A DNA stretch of 64,000 bases from Flaviflagellibacter deserti (lineage in GTDB: Bacteria; Pseudomonadota; Alphaproteobacteria; Rhizobiales; Methylopilaceae), in contig NZ_JBHSJF010000002.1 of assembly GCF_042652085.1 (NCBI RefSeq), forward strand, positions 62,001 to 126,000, given 5' to 3'. The translations under genes were made by a program, and so were the position numbers. Shown in pieces: positions 7,785-15,566 of this stretch; the first letter of the stretch is position 1, and every line of letters starts with the position of its first letter. The notes under the pieces are model-generated. The model was not told where the DNA came from. It ran no database searches and saw only the letters and a list, made by a program, of their open reading frames with translations.

Positions 7785-9215
7785 TCAGCGGACGAGGATG
7801 TTCTTGAACTGCCAGGGATCGTCGAGATCGAGATCCTCGGGGAACAGGCCAGGCCGGTTCTCGATCGGCGTCCAGTCGGTGTAATAGCCGTTCACCGGGC
7901 CGAGATAGGGCATCTGGATTTCCAGGCAGCGCTTGAAGTCCATCTCGTCGGCCTCGACGATGCCCTCTTCGGGGTTCTCCAGCGCCCAGACCATGCCGGC
8001 CAGAATGGCCGAGGTGACCTGAAGGCCGGTCGCGTTCTGGTAGGGCGCGAGCCGGCGGGTCTCTTCCAGCGATAGCTGCGAGCCGAACCAATATGCGTTC
8101 TTGCCGTGGCCGTAGAGAAGGACGCCTAGCTCGTCGATGCCGTCGACGAGCTCGTCCTCGTCGAGGACGTGCAGCTTGTCCTGAACCTTGCCCGAGGCGC
8201 CGAACAGTTCGTGCCACGACAGGATGGCATCGTCCGCCGGGTGATAGGCGTAGTGGCAGGTCGGCCGATAGACCGCCTGGCCGTCCTCGAACACGGTGAA
8301 ATAGTCCGAGATCGAGATCGACTCGTTGTGGGTGACGAGGAAGCCGTATTGGGCGCCGAGCGTCGGGCACCAGGTGCGGACGCGGGTATCGGCGCCGGGT
8401 CGCATCAGATAGATGGCCGGGGCGTCGTGCGCCTCGTGCTGGCGGGCGCTTTCCGGCATCCACTTCTCATGCGTGCCCCAGCCGAGCTCGGACGGCTGCA
8501 GGCCCTCGGAGATGAAGCCTTCCACCGACCAGGTGTTGAGGAAGATGTTCGGCGGCTTCGGGTTTACCGTCCGCTGTGTGTCGCGCTCGGCGATGTGGAT
8601 GCCCTTGACGCCGATCTGCCGGAGCAGCGCCGCCCATTCCTCGCGCGTGTGCGGGTCCGGCACGTTGAACTTCATGTCGCGGGCGATGTTGAGCGCCGCC
8701 TGCTTGACGAAGAACGAGACCATGCCCGGATTGGCGCCGCAGCATGAGACGGCGGTCGGGCCGCCTGGATTGCGGGCCTTGGCTTCGAGCGTGAAATTGC
8801 GCAGCGCATAGTTCGAGCGCTCGCTCGGACCCTTGTTCTTGTCGAAATAGAAGCCGAGCCAGGGCTCGTTGACGGTGTCGATGTAAAGCACGCCGAGTTC
8901 GCGGCAGAGTTCCATGATGTCGACCGAACCGGTGTCGACCGAGAGGTTGACGCAGAAGCCCTGACCCTCGCCCTTGGTCAGGAGCGGGGTGAGGAGTTCG
9001 CGGTAATTCTCCCGGGTGACGTGCTGCTGGATCAGGCTCAGGCCATGCGCGTCGAGGATGTGCTTGTTGAGATCGTCCGGATCGATGACGAAGAAGCGAT
9101 CTTTGTCGTAGGTGAAATGGCGCTCGATCAGGGGCAAGGTGCCACGTCCGATCGAGCCGAAGCCGATCATGACAATGGGTCCGGTAATTTCCCCGTAATT
9201 CGGCCAATCCGCCAT
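7785..9215 (-). CDS. hss: Homospermidine synthase
   Basis: 476 residues from the ATG at 9215 (MADWPNYG; an in-frame start 8 codons upstream is less likely). The N-terminus has the NAD-binding fold GFGSIGRGTLPLIERH, and family segments NEPWLGFYFD and CCGANPGMVS are intact. The enzyme makes sym-homospermidine from putrescine with NAD+, the main triamine route in many Rhizobiales. Ornithine decarboxylase, which supplies putrescine, is encoded about 2 kb away on the same strand. The promoter region is shared with the divergent MarR gene and its palindrome at 9335-9352. Confidence 0.95.
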   Translation of the reverse strand: MADWPNYGEITGPIVMIGFGSIGRGTLPLIERHFTYDKDRFFVIDPDDLNKHILDAHGLSLIQQHVTRENYRELLTPLLTKGEGQGFCVNLSVDTGSVDIMELCRELGVLYIDTVNEPWLGFYFDKNKGPSERSNYALRNFTLEAKARNPGGPTAVSCCGANPGMVSFFVKQAALNIARDMKFNVPDPHTREEWAALLRQIGVKGIHIAERDTQRTVNPKPPNIFLNTWSVEGFISEGLQPSELGWGTHEKWMPESARQHEAHDAPAIYLMRPGADTRVRTWCPTLGAQYGFLVTHNESISISDYFTVFEDGQAVYRPTCHYAYHPADDAILSWHELFGASGKVQDKLHVLDEDELVDGIDELGVLLYGHGKNAYWFGSQLSLEETRRLAPYQNATGLQVTSAILAGMVWALENPEEGIVEADEMDFKRCLEIQMPYLGPVNGYYTDWTPIENRPGLFPEDLDLDDPWQFKNILVR

Positions 9216-9334
9216 TTCGATCCTCTCAAGTCTGGGCAAGTGCCGGGCATAGAGCCGGGCACGGGACGATAAATCAAGGAACTATCTATGTTCGTCAGCC
9301 GGATGACGGTTCGGCCGCACCACGCTTTCGCATC

Positions 9335-9352
9335 TATATAACCGGTTATATA
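9335..9352. promoter_or_regulatory. Perfect 18-bp palindrome, probable MarR operator
   Basis: TATATAACCGGTTATATA is a perfect inverted repeat in an otherwise GC-rich segment. It lies 24 bp before the MarR start and about 120 bp before the divergent hss start. A TATAAT-like -10 overlaps its right edge (9349-9354). Size and symmetry fit a MarR dimer site, so the regulator probably represses its own operon and may control hss. Confidence 0.65.
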
Positions 9353-9376
9353 ATTGGCGATGTAATGGAGATCCCT

Positions 9377-9892
9377 ATGACCGAGGATGTGGTTCGCGCG
9401 CTTGGCTTCCTGTGCCTCGGCACCCGTCTCAAGCGGATTGGCGAGCGGCTGCAGGCCGATACGCAGGAGGTCATCGACAGCTTCGATGCCGGCGTGGTCG
9501 CCAGTCAGTTTCCGTTTCTTGCCGCTCTCGACCGCCTGGGGCCGCTTGCCGTCGGAGAACTGGCCGAGGCCATCGGCGTGACCCAGCCCGGCGCAACCAA
9601 AACGACGATCCAGCTTGTCGGGCTCGGCTTCGTGCGCGTCGAGCAGTCGCCGGAAGACCAGCGGCGCAAGATCGTCGGGCTGACCGAAAAGGGACAGGCG
9701 GTCGTCGACACCGCCAAGCGGGAACTCTGGCCACTCATCGATCACGCTGTCGCCGATCTCTGTGGCGGTCTCGACGCTCCGTTTCTCGATCAACTGGTCC
9801 GCATCGAAGACGGCCTGACGGCCGCGCCTCTCGCGCGGCGCGTCGGCAAGAACCTCCCGAAGGAAGGAGTTCGCCATGACACACGTGCTTGA
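9377..9892 (+). CDS. MarR family transcriptional regulator
   Basis: 171 residues from the ATG at 9377, preferred over the ATG at 9365 because GGAG sits 6 nt before it. The winged-helix region reads ELAEAIGVTQPGATKTTIQL with the wing SPEDQRRKIVGLTEKG, classic MarR. The gene overlaps the downstream acetyltransferase gene by 17 bp. Together they look like a small autoregulated unit behind the palindrome at 9335-9352. The ligand is unknown; a polyamine-related signal is possible given divergent hss. Confidence 0.9.
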   Translation: MTEDVVRALGFLCLGTRLKRIGERLQADTQEVIDSFDAGVVASQFPFLAALDRLGPLAVGELAEAIGVTQPGATKTTIQLVGLGFVRVEQSPEDQRRKIVGLTEKGQAVVDTAKRELWPLIDHAVADLCGGLDAPFLDQLVRIEDGLTAAPLARRVGKNLPKEGVRHDTRA

Positions 9893-10556
9893 TCGTCCGA
9901 TCTGGAGCGCGCTCGGAACGAGCCACGCCGCTCTCGCAGAAGAAAATGGACTGGCGCGGCGCTATCCGCCGTCGATCATCCCCTTCGTCGCAACAGGTGA
10001 CAGCGATCCGGCGAGCCTCGACGGGCTGGAGCGGTTTGTCGGTCCGGAAGACGAGCTGTTCACCATCCAGGCCGATCCGATCGTCATTCCCGGCGGGCTT
10101 ATGGCCAGCATGGAGGCGCCCGGCGTGCAGATGGTCGCCGACAGGTTGATGCCGGAGATCCATGATCCGCGCCTGAAGCCGCTCGACGAAAGCGATGCCG
10201 CCGACATGCTGGAACTGGCGCTGCTGACCAAGCCAGGCCCGTTCACGCTCCGCGCGCAGAGCCTCGGCGAATTCTGGGGAATCAAGGAAGAGGAGCGGCT
10301 GATCGGAATGGTCGGCGTCCGGTTCAGGCAGCCCGGCCTGACCGAGATCAGCGGCCTCTGCACGCATCCCGACGTCCGTGGACGTGGTCTCGGGACGCTG
10401 CTGCTGACCTTCATGGCGGGCCGCATCTACGCCCGCGGCGAACAGCCCTATCTCCACACCTTCGCGTCGAACACCGGCGCGATCGCGCTCTATGAATCGC
10501 TGGGCTTCAGGCTAAGGCGCGAGATGTATGTCGCGGCCATGCGCCGGCCGGACTGA
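9876..10556 (+). CDS. GNAT family N-acetyltransferase (FR47-like)
   Basis: 226 residues. The C-terminal half (from about residue 120) is a GNAT fold: ISGLCTHPDVRGRGLGTLLL gives the acetyl-CoA site (R/QxxGxG/A as RGRGLG), followed by NTGAIALYESLGF. The N-terminal half is family specific. It overlaps the MarR gene by 17 bp, so the regulator probably controls it. Substrate unknown; an acylated amine is plausible between two polyamine genes. Confidence 0.85.
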   Translation: MTHVLDRPIWSALGTSHAALAEENGLARRYPPSIIPFVATGDSDPASLDGLERFVGPEDELFTIQADPIVIPGGLMASMEAPGVQMVADRLMPEIHDPRLKPLDESDAADMLELALLTKPGPFTLRAQSLGEFWGIKEEERLIGMVGVRFRQPGLTEISGLCTHPDVRGRGLGTLLLTFMAGRIYARGEQPYLHTFASNTGAIALYESLGFRLRREMYVAAMRRPD

Positions 10557-10583
10557 AAAGAGGCGGCCCTTGCAGGCCGCCTC
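10556..10583 (-). terminator. Rho-independent terminator between convergent acetyltransferase genes
   Basis: GAGGCGGCC and GGCCGCCTC form a 9-bp stem with a 6-nt loop (10560-10583); read leftward it is followed by TTTT, so it ends the minus-strand acetyltransferase transcript and may also stop the plus-strand one. Confidence 0.7.
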
Positions 10584-10588
10584 GATGA

Positions 10589-11140
10589 TCAAGCCGCTGT
10601 GCGGTGTAGACCCGCTTCGGCGGCGATCCAGGCCGGCTCCGGCACACGGACGCCTGTCGCGTTGACGAGGCCCGCGGCGCCATCGAGAGCGCCATACGCG
10701 AGTTCGCGGCCGAGAAAGCGCTCGCGAGCATACGGACCCGGCAACCAGAGCTTCTCGGTATGCGCCGCGGTGAAGCCGAAGCGCTCGTAATAGGGCGCGT
10801 CTCCGACGAGCAGGACCGAGCCGTGGCCGAGTTCTTCCGCGCGCTGAAGGGCCGCGCGCATCAGACCACCGCCCAAGCCACAATTCTGCCAGTTCCGGTC
10901 GACGGCGAGCGGGCCGAGCAGGAGCGAGGCGCGGCCGGGACCGGCGCTGATGTTCCAGAGGCGCACGGTGCCGATGACTTGGCCGTCGTTCTCGGCGGTC
11001 AGGGCGAGGCCCCGCGCGGGCAAACGGCCCTCGCGCAGGCGCTCGGAGGTCTTGCGGAAACGGCCTTCGCCGAACGCTGCATCGAGGAGGTCCTCGCGGG
11101 CGTCGATGTCAGCCAGCACTTCATCACGAATAACAATCAT
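10589..11140 (-). CDS. GNAT family N-acetyltransferase
   Basis: 183 residues from the ATG at 11140. The GNAT core is clear: GPLAVDRNWQNCGLGGGLMR (acetyl-CoA loop, QNCGLG in place of QxxGxG) and GDAPYYERFGF. This subgroup of about 180 residues is common in alphaproteobacteria. It lies 110 bp downstream of ornithine decarboxylase on the same strand, with a hairpin in between, so it may be partly co-transcribed. A longer open frame continuing into the decarboxylase gene is not the real start. Confidence 0.9.
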   Translation of the reverse strand: MIVIRDEVLADIDAREDLLDAAFGEGRFRKTSERLREGRLPARGLALTAENDGQVIGTVRLWNISAGPGRASLLLGPLAVDRNWQNCGLGGGLMRAALQRAEELGHGSVLLVGDAPYYERFGFTAAHTEKLWLPGPYARERFLGRELAYGALDGAAGLVNATGVRVPEPAWIAAEAGLHRTAA

Positions 11141-11215
11141 GGCCGGGCCTCCCACTGAAGGGTTGCGCAGCCCTCGCACCCTCTCGGGCCGTCCGGGACT
11201 TCTGGACTTGGAGGA

Positions 11216-11235
11216 CCGCCCGGGAGACCGGGCGG
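11216..11235 (-). terminator. Hairpin after ornithine decarboxylase
   Basis: CCGCCCGG-GAGA-CCGGGCGG is an 8-bp perfect stem with a tetraloop, 15 bp past the decarboxylase stop. It has no U-run, so it may only partly terminate before the acetyltransferase gene. Confidence 0.45.
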
Positions 11236-11250
11236 GATGATGTCGGATCG

Positions 11251-12384
11251 TCAGATGACGATCGTTTCGAGGGGCGGGAAGCCGTTGAACGCGACCGCCG
11301 AATAGGTGGTCGTGTAGGCTCCGGTCGCCTCGATGAGAACGAGGTCGCCGATCTCGAGGCTCACCGGAAGGAAATACGGGTCCTTCTCGTAGAGCACGTC
11401 CGCCGAATCGCAGGTCGGGCCGGCGAGGACGCACGGCACCATGGCGGAGCCGTCGCGGGCGGTCTTGATCGGGTAGCGGATCGCCTCGTCCATCGTCTCG
11501 GCGAGACCACCGAACTTGCCGATGTCGAGATAGACCCAGCGCGCATCGTCCTCGGCGTCCGACTTCTTCGAGATCAGCACGACCTCGGAGCGGATGATGC
11601 CGGCATTGCCGACCATGCCGCGACCGGGCTCGATGATGGTCTCCGGAAGCTGGTTGCCGAAATGCTTGCGCAGCGCATTGAAGATCGCCGAGCCGTAGCT
11701 CTCCACGCCCGGGATCTCCTTGAGATAACGGGTCGGGAAGCCGCCGCCGAGATTGACCATCGCGAGCTGGATGCCGCGATCCGCCAGCGTGTGGAAGATC
11801 ATGGCAGCCGAGGCGAGCGCGCCGTCCCACATCGCCGGGTCGCGCTGCTGCGAGCCGACATGGAAGGACACGCCGTGCGCGACGAGGCCGAGGCGGTGGG
11901 CGTGCTCGAGTACGTCGATCGCCATTTCCGGCACGCAGCCGAACTTGCGCGAGAGCGGCCATTCGGCACCCGAGCCGTCGCAAAGGATGCGGGCGAAGAC
12001 GCGAGCGCCGGGAGCGACGCGGGCGATCTTCTCGACCTCTTCCTTGCAGTCGACGGCGTAGAGATCGACGCCGAGGGCGCGCGCGGTGGCGATGTCGCGC
12101 TCCTTCTTGATCGTGTTGCCGAAGGAGATGCGGTCGGCGGTGGCGCCGGCTTCGAGCGCGAGCTTGATCTCGACGACCGAGGCGGTGTCGAAGCACGAGC
12201 CGAGATCGGCAAGCAGCTTCAGAACCTTCGGTTCGGGGTTCGCCTTGACCGCATAGAAGACGCGGGTGTCCGGCAGCGCCTTGGCGAAGGCGTTGTAGTT
12301 CTCGCGAACGACGTCGAGGTCGACGACGAGGCACGGACCGTCATGTCGTCGGGAAGCAAGGAAGTTCTGGATACGCTCGGTCAT
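11251..12384 (-). CDS. odc: Ornithine decarboxylase (fold III, PLP-dependent)
   Basis: 377 residues from the ATG at 12384 (MTERIQNF). The PLP lysine lies in FYAVKANPEPKVL, the pocket segment is FHVGSQQRDP, the phosphate-binding Gly-rich loop is NLGGGFPTRY, and CDSADVL carries the active-site Cys of eukaryotic-type ornithine/lysine decarboxylases. It makes putrescine (some homologues also act on lysine to give cadaverine). With hss it completes ornithine to putrescine to homospermidine. A long structured leader (12385-12830) precedes it, suggesting polyamine feedback. Confidence 0.93.
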   Translation of the reverse strand: MTERIQNFLASRRHDGPCLVVDLDVVRENYNAFAKALPDTRVFYAVKANPEPKVLKLLADLGSCFDTASVVEIKLALEAGATADRISFGNTIKKERDIATARALGVDLYAVDCKEEVEKIARVAPGARVFARILCDGSGAEWPLSRKFGCVPEMAIDVLEHAHRLGLVAHGVSFHVGSQQRDPAMWDGALASAAMIFHTLADRGIQLAMVNLGGGFPTRYLKEIPGVESYGSAIFNALRKHFGNQLPETIIEPGRGMVGNAGIIRSEVVLISKKSDAEDDARWVYLDIGKFGGLAETMDEAIRYPIKTARDGSAMVPCVLAGPTCDSADVLYEKDPYFLPVSLEIGDLVLIEATGAYTTTYSAVAFNGFPPLETIVI

Positions 12385-12830
12385 CAGCGGGTCCCCGCAA
12401 ATACGCGTTGGCTCTGCGAGAAGACGTCCCGTTCCGGACACGCGTTGGAGACGCGCCGGGCAGAAAGGCTTCGTCGCTGCCGATCCTTTCGGACCGGCGG
12501 CTCTTGTTCGCGCCGATGGCTTGAATCGCTCCGTGGCGGCGGATGCCGCGTCCGGCTCAGTTCAGGCCAACGCTTGGAAGGGGATATCCCGTCCGCACGC
12601 CCGGCAAGGAAGTAGTTGCCTCTTCAGTGACGCCGGCCTTTGGAGAGCCGACAGAGACCAAAAAAGCCCTCTACGTCGTTGCTTTAAGCTGCGTCCGCCG
12701 ACAGAGCGTCGACTTAGATCCGGTTTCTCTTCCCGGCCACCGGTCTGCCCGACGGGATTTCCGTCTGACCGGCACGCAACCACAGGCACGTGCGAATTTG
12801 GGCGAGCCGGGAGATAGGGGAATCGTCCGT
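12385..12830 (-). ncRNA. Long structured leader of ornithine decarboxylase mRNA, candidate speF-type element
   Basis: About 450 nt without a convincing gene precede the start codon. Read leftward it holds a nested hairpin at 12772-12740 (CCGGTC/GACCGG outside, GACGG/CCGTC inside), a U-run (GGGCTTTTTTGG near 12660), and the segment GCGTTGGC (12573-12566) that can pair with either CCAACGC (12448-12442) or GCCAACGC (12412-12405), the latter about 20 nt before the ATG. Mutually exclusive pairing is typical of regulatory leaders. The speF RNA motif is known upstream of ornithine decarboxylase in alphaproteobacteria; identity here rests on position and length, not an alignment. A TTGTGT/TATCTC promoter near 12838-12811 is possible. 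Confidence 0.5.
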
Positions 12831-12892
12831 CACACACAAGACCTTAGAGGCCCGAAGGCGAATTTTTTTGAATCTCAGGGGCGGCGCGCTTT

Positions 12893-13040
12893 CCCTCCCC
12901 GAAAACGGGGAGGGCCGAGTCGCGCGTCAGCGTGAACCGGGGTGGGGTCGCGGCCTCTCCGAATGCGCTCATGCCAAGGTTACGCTGTAGCCCCACCCGG
13001 CTCGCTTGCGCGAGTCCGCCCTCCCCTGCAGGGGAGGGAG
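12893..13040. repeat. Palindromic intergenic repeat, family D
   Basis: Left hairpin CCCTCCCC/GGGGAGGG, central GGGGTGGGG pairing with CCCCACCC, and right hairpin CCCTCCCC-TGCA-GGGGAGGG. The plan resembles family B (3519-3649) with different sequence. It separates the decarboxylase leader from the DUF2171 gene. Confidence 0.7.
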
Positions 13041-13052
13041 AGGTCCCGGCTT

Positions 13053-13286
13053 TCAGTCCCGCTCTTCCCACTCGGCCCTGGCCTCGTCGCTGGAGCGATC
13101 GAGGTGGACCTGCGCATTGACGCGCTCGACCCATTCGAGCGGGATCGCGTGGTGCTTCTCTTCCTCGTCGTCGAGGCGGCTCAGGACGATGGTCTCGTCG
13201 TTCTCGACGAAATCGACCGTGCCGATGTGAACGCCGTCGGCACCGACGACATCCATGTTTTCCTTGATGTGCAGGACAGGCGCCAT
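13053..13286 (-). CDS. DUF2171 domain protein
   Basis: 77 residues forming one small beta-rich domain: MDVVGADGVHIGTVDFV followed by an acidic segment ending RSSDEARAEWEERD. This is the DUF2171 family (PRC-barrel-like), frequent in Rhizobiales, with no assigned biochemical role. The ATG is preceded by GGAGAGAG. It stands alone between repeat elements. Confidence 0.8.
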   Translation of the reverse strand: MAPVLHIKENMDVVGADGVHIGTVDFVENDETIVLSRLDDEEEKHHAIPLEWVERVNAQVHLDRSSDEARAEWEERD

Positions 13287-13418
13287 TGGCTCTCTCCGGA
13301 ATTAACAACCGGGACAAATCCGAAGCCGGCGATTTGGTTCGCTCAGTCTTTAGCCGCGATTCCCAGGGCGGCGAAGCCGAGCCCCGAATCCATAGCCTCT
13401 GCGCTGATGACAGACACC

Positions 13419-13498
13419 GTCGTCCTCCGGCTCGACCGGAGGATCCACGCCATACGGCAGGGCCGATATGGGTCCTCCGGTCGAGCCGGAGGACGACG
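13419..13498. repeat. Palindromic intergenic repeat, family C copy 2
   Basis: GTCGTCCTCCGGCTCGACCG at the left is mirrored by CGGTCGAGCCGGAGGACGAC at the right, giving a long near-perfect inverted repeat around a roughly 40-bp centre. Related copy at 7701-7780. Confidence 0.85.
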
Positions 13499-13518
13499 TC
13501 CATCGGAGTATGGGTCGC

Positions 13519-13734
13519 TTAGGTAATGGGCTCGTGTTTGATGGCGCTGCGGAAGAAGCCATAGACGAGATAGAGCGCGAACGCGCCACCGGCGGCTTCG
13601 AGCACCCAGGCGCCGATTTCGCCGAGGCCGAACATGCCGGCCAGGGCCCAGCCGCCAGCCACGCCCGCGACGAGCACTTCGACGCCGACGAGAATCGTCG
13701 CCGAGATGACGGTAAGGGCGTTCTTCGTGTTCAT
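13519..13734 (-). CDS. Small membrane protein
   Basis: 71 residues with two hydrophobic segments (about residues 8-32 and 42-62) and a short polar tail. AAGGAGAGG precedes the ATG with good spacing. No family was recognised. It is bounded by repeat family C and the divergent gamma-glutamyltransferase promoter region. It could be a membrane stress protein, but nothing in the sequence shows this. Confidence 0.6.
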   Translation of the reverse strand: MNTKNALTVISATILVGVEVLVAGVAGGWALAGMFGLGEIGAWVLEAAGGAFALYLVYGFFRSAIKHEPIT

Positions 13735-13928
13735 GACCTCTCCTTGCGCGCGGAAACTAGCGGGATCGGAGCGGAGAGGGAAGCCTCGTGTTCCGGGCGT
13801 GCGAAGACGAGCGCAGCGAGCGAGCTCGACCCGGAACCTCAGCGCGAAACGCCGCGACTAAGCGCCGTATCTGGATCGCGCGATGCAGCTTTGCTGCACC
13901 CGGTCCGGGATACGCTATAACCCACGCC

Positions 13929-15524
13929 ATGCGCTCAATCGCCATTTCAGATCGCGGCGTCGTCGCCGCTCCACATTCGCTGGCCGTGGAGACCGGCCGT
14001 TCCATTCTCGAAGAGGGCGGAAACGCGCTCGAAGCCATGGTGGCGATGGCCGCGACCATCGCCGTCACCTACCCGCACATGAGCGGGCTCGGCGGTGACG
14101 GCTTCTGGATGATCCGCGAGCCGTCGGGCAAGGTCGGCTTCATCGATGCCGCGGGGCCGGCTGGAAGCGGCGCGACGATCGCGTCTTACAACAATGCGGG
14201 TCACGACGCCGTACCGCCTCGCGGGCCGCTGGGTGCCTGCACGGTCGCGGGCGTCGTCTCCGGCTGGTCGATGGCGCTGGAGGCATCGCATGAGGCGCGC
14301 GGACGGCTGCCGCTCGATGTGCTGCTGTCGGACGCGGTACGCTATGCGCGCGACGGCTATGCGGTGTCGGATGGGCAGGGTGCGAATGTCCCGAAGCTCC
14401 GCGACGACCTGTTCGCCGCGCCGGGCTTCGCCGACAATTTCCTGACCGAGGGCAAGCTGCCGGCAGGCGGCGATCTGCTGAAACAGCCCGCTCTCGCCTC
14501 GACTTTCGAGCAACTGAGCTATGCCGGTCTCGACGATTTCTACCGGGGCGATCTGGGCCGCGAGATCGGCGCCGAACTGGCCAGGATCGGCAGTCCGGTC
14601 TCTCGTGAGGATCTCGAGAGGTACGAGGCGCGCATCCGCACGCCGTTGTCGCTTTCGTTGAAGCTCGGCCAGGTCTGGAATTCGCCGCCGCCGACACAGG
14701 GGCTGGCGAGCCTCCTCATCCTGGGCATCGCCGAACGGCTTGATCTCGGCCGTCCGGAGAGCGCCGATTTCGTCCACGGACTGGTCGAGGCGACCAAGCG
14801 GGCCTTCCTGATCCGCGACCTCGTCGTCACCGATCCTCGCCATCTCGACCATGAGCCGGCGAGTTTCCTCGATCCGGCGCGATTGGAGCGCGAGGCGCAG
14901 ACCATTTCCCGCGGCCGGGCGATGAAATGGCCGGCCCCGCCACTCGGCGACGGCGATACGGTCTGGCTCGGCTGCATCGACCGGGACGGGCGCGCGGTCA
15001 GCTACATCCAGAGCCTCTATTGGGAATGGGGCTCCGGCTGCGTCCTGCCGACGACGGGCGTGCTCTGGCAGAACCGGGGAGCCGGCTTCAGCCTCGATCC
15101 TGACGCGCGCAATCCGCTCGAGCCCGGACGTTTCCCTTTCCACACGCTGAGCCCGGCGATCGCCCGGATGAAGGACGGCCGCGTGATGGTCTACGGCACG
15201 CAGGGCGGCGACGGGCAGCCGCAGACGCAGGGCGCGGTCTTCGTCCGCCATGCCGGCTTCGATATTCCGCTGGAGGAGGCAATCGAACTGCCGCGCTGGC
15301 GGCTCGGCCGTGGCTGGGGAGCGATCGAGACCAGCCTCAAGCTGGAACCGCGTTTCGACAGTCAGCTCATCGAGGAACTCGAACGGCGCGGCCACGAGAT
15401 CGAGATACTCTCGAAGCCCTATACGACCGAGACCGGGACGGCCGGCATCATCGTGTTGCACCCAAGCGGGCGCATCGAAGGCGTGCACGATCCGCGCGGA
15501 GATGGCGGCGCGCTCGGTCTCTGA
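13929..15524 (+). CDS. Gamma-glutamyltransferase family (Ntn hydrolase)
   Basis: 531 residues from the ATG at 13929. The family layout is intact: LEEGGNALEAMVAMAATIAV near the N-terminus, GSGATIAS, and the autoprocessing/nucleophile region at Thr344 in GDGDTVWLGCIDRDG, where the usual Thr-Thr-His is Thr-Val-Trp. SGCVLPTTGV and the late GDGQPQ segment match the small subunit. There is no signal peptide, so it is probably cytoplasmic. The altered nucleophile neighbourhood suggests a substrate other than glutathione, such as an acyl-amide. It lies 42 bp before phnM on the same strand. Confidence 0.8.
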   Translation: MRSIAISDRGVVAAPHSLAVETGRSILEEGGNALEAMVAMAATIAVTYPHMSGLGGDGFWMIREPSGKVGFIDAAGPAGSGATIASYNNAGHDAVPPRGPLGACTVAGVVSGWSMALEASHEARGRLPLDVLLSDAVRYARDGYAVSDGQGANVPKLRDDLFAAPGFADNFLTEGKLPAGGDLLKQPALASTFEQLSYAGLDDFYRGDLGREIGAELARIGSPVSREDLERYEARIRTPLSLSLKLGQVWNSPPPTQGLASLLILGIAERLDLGRPESADFVHGLVEATKRAFLIRDLVVTDPRHLDHEPASFLDPARLEREAQTISRGRAMKWPAPPLGDGDTVWLGCIDRDGRAVSYIQSLYWEWGSGCVLPTTGVLWQNRGAGFSLDPDARNPLEPGRFPFHTLSPAIARMKDGRVMVYGTQGGDGQPQTQGAVFVRHAGFDIPLEEAIELPRWRLGRGWGAIETSLKLEPRFDSQLIEELERRGHEIEILSKPYTTETGTAGIIVLHPSGRIEGVHDPRGDGGALGL

Positions 15525-15566
15525 CACGTGTTCAGACCTTCGCACTGATCTGCTAAGACCCGCCCC

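Noticed and set aside
12600..12720. Direct repeat CTCTGTCGGC in the decarboxylase leader as a CRISPR-like or operator repeat
   Set aside because: Only two copies, no regular spacing; better explained as part of the folded leader.
12521..12935. Short plus-strand open frames upstream of ornithine decarboxylase
   Set aside because: They lack ribosome sites, have no recognisable product and overlap the structured leader and repeat D.
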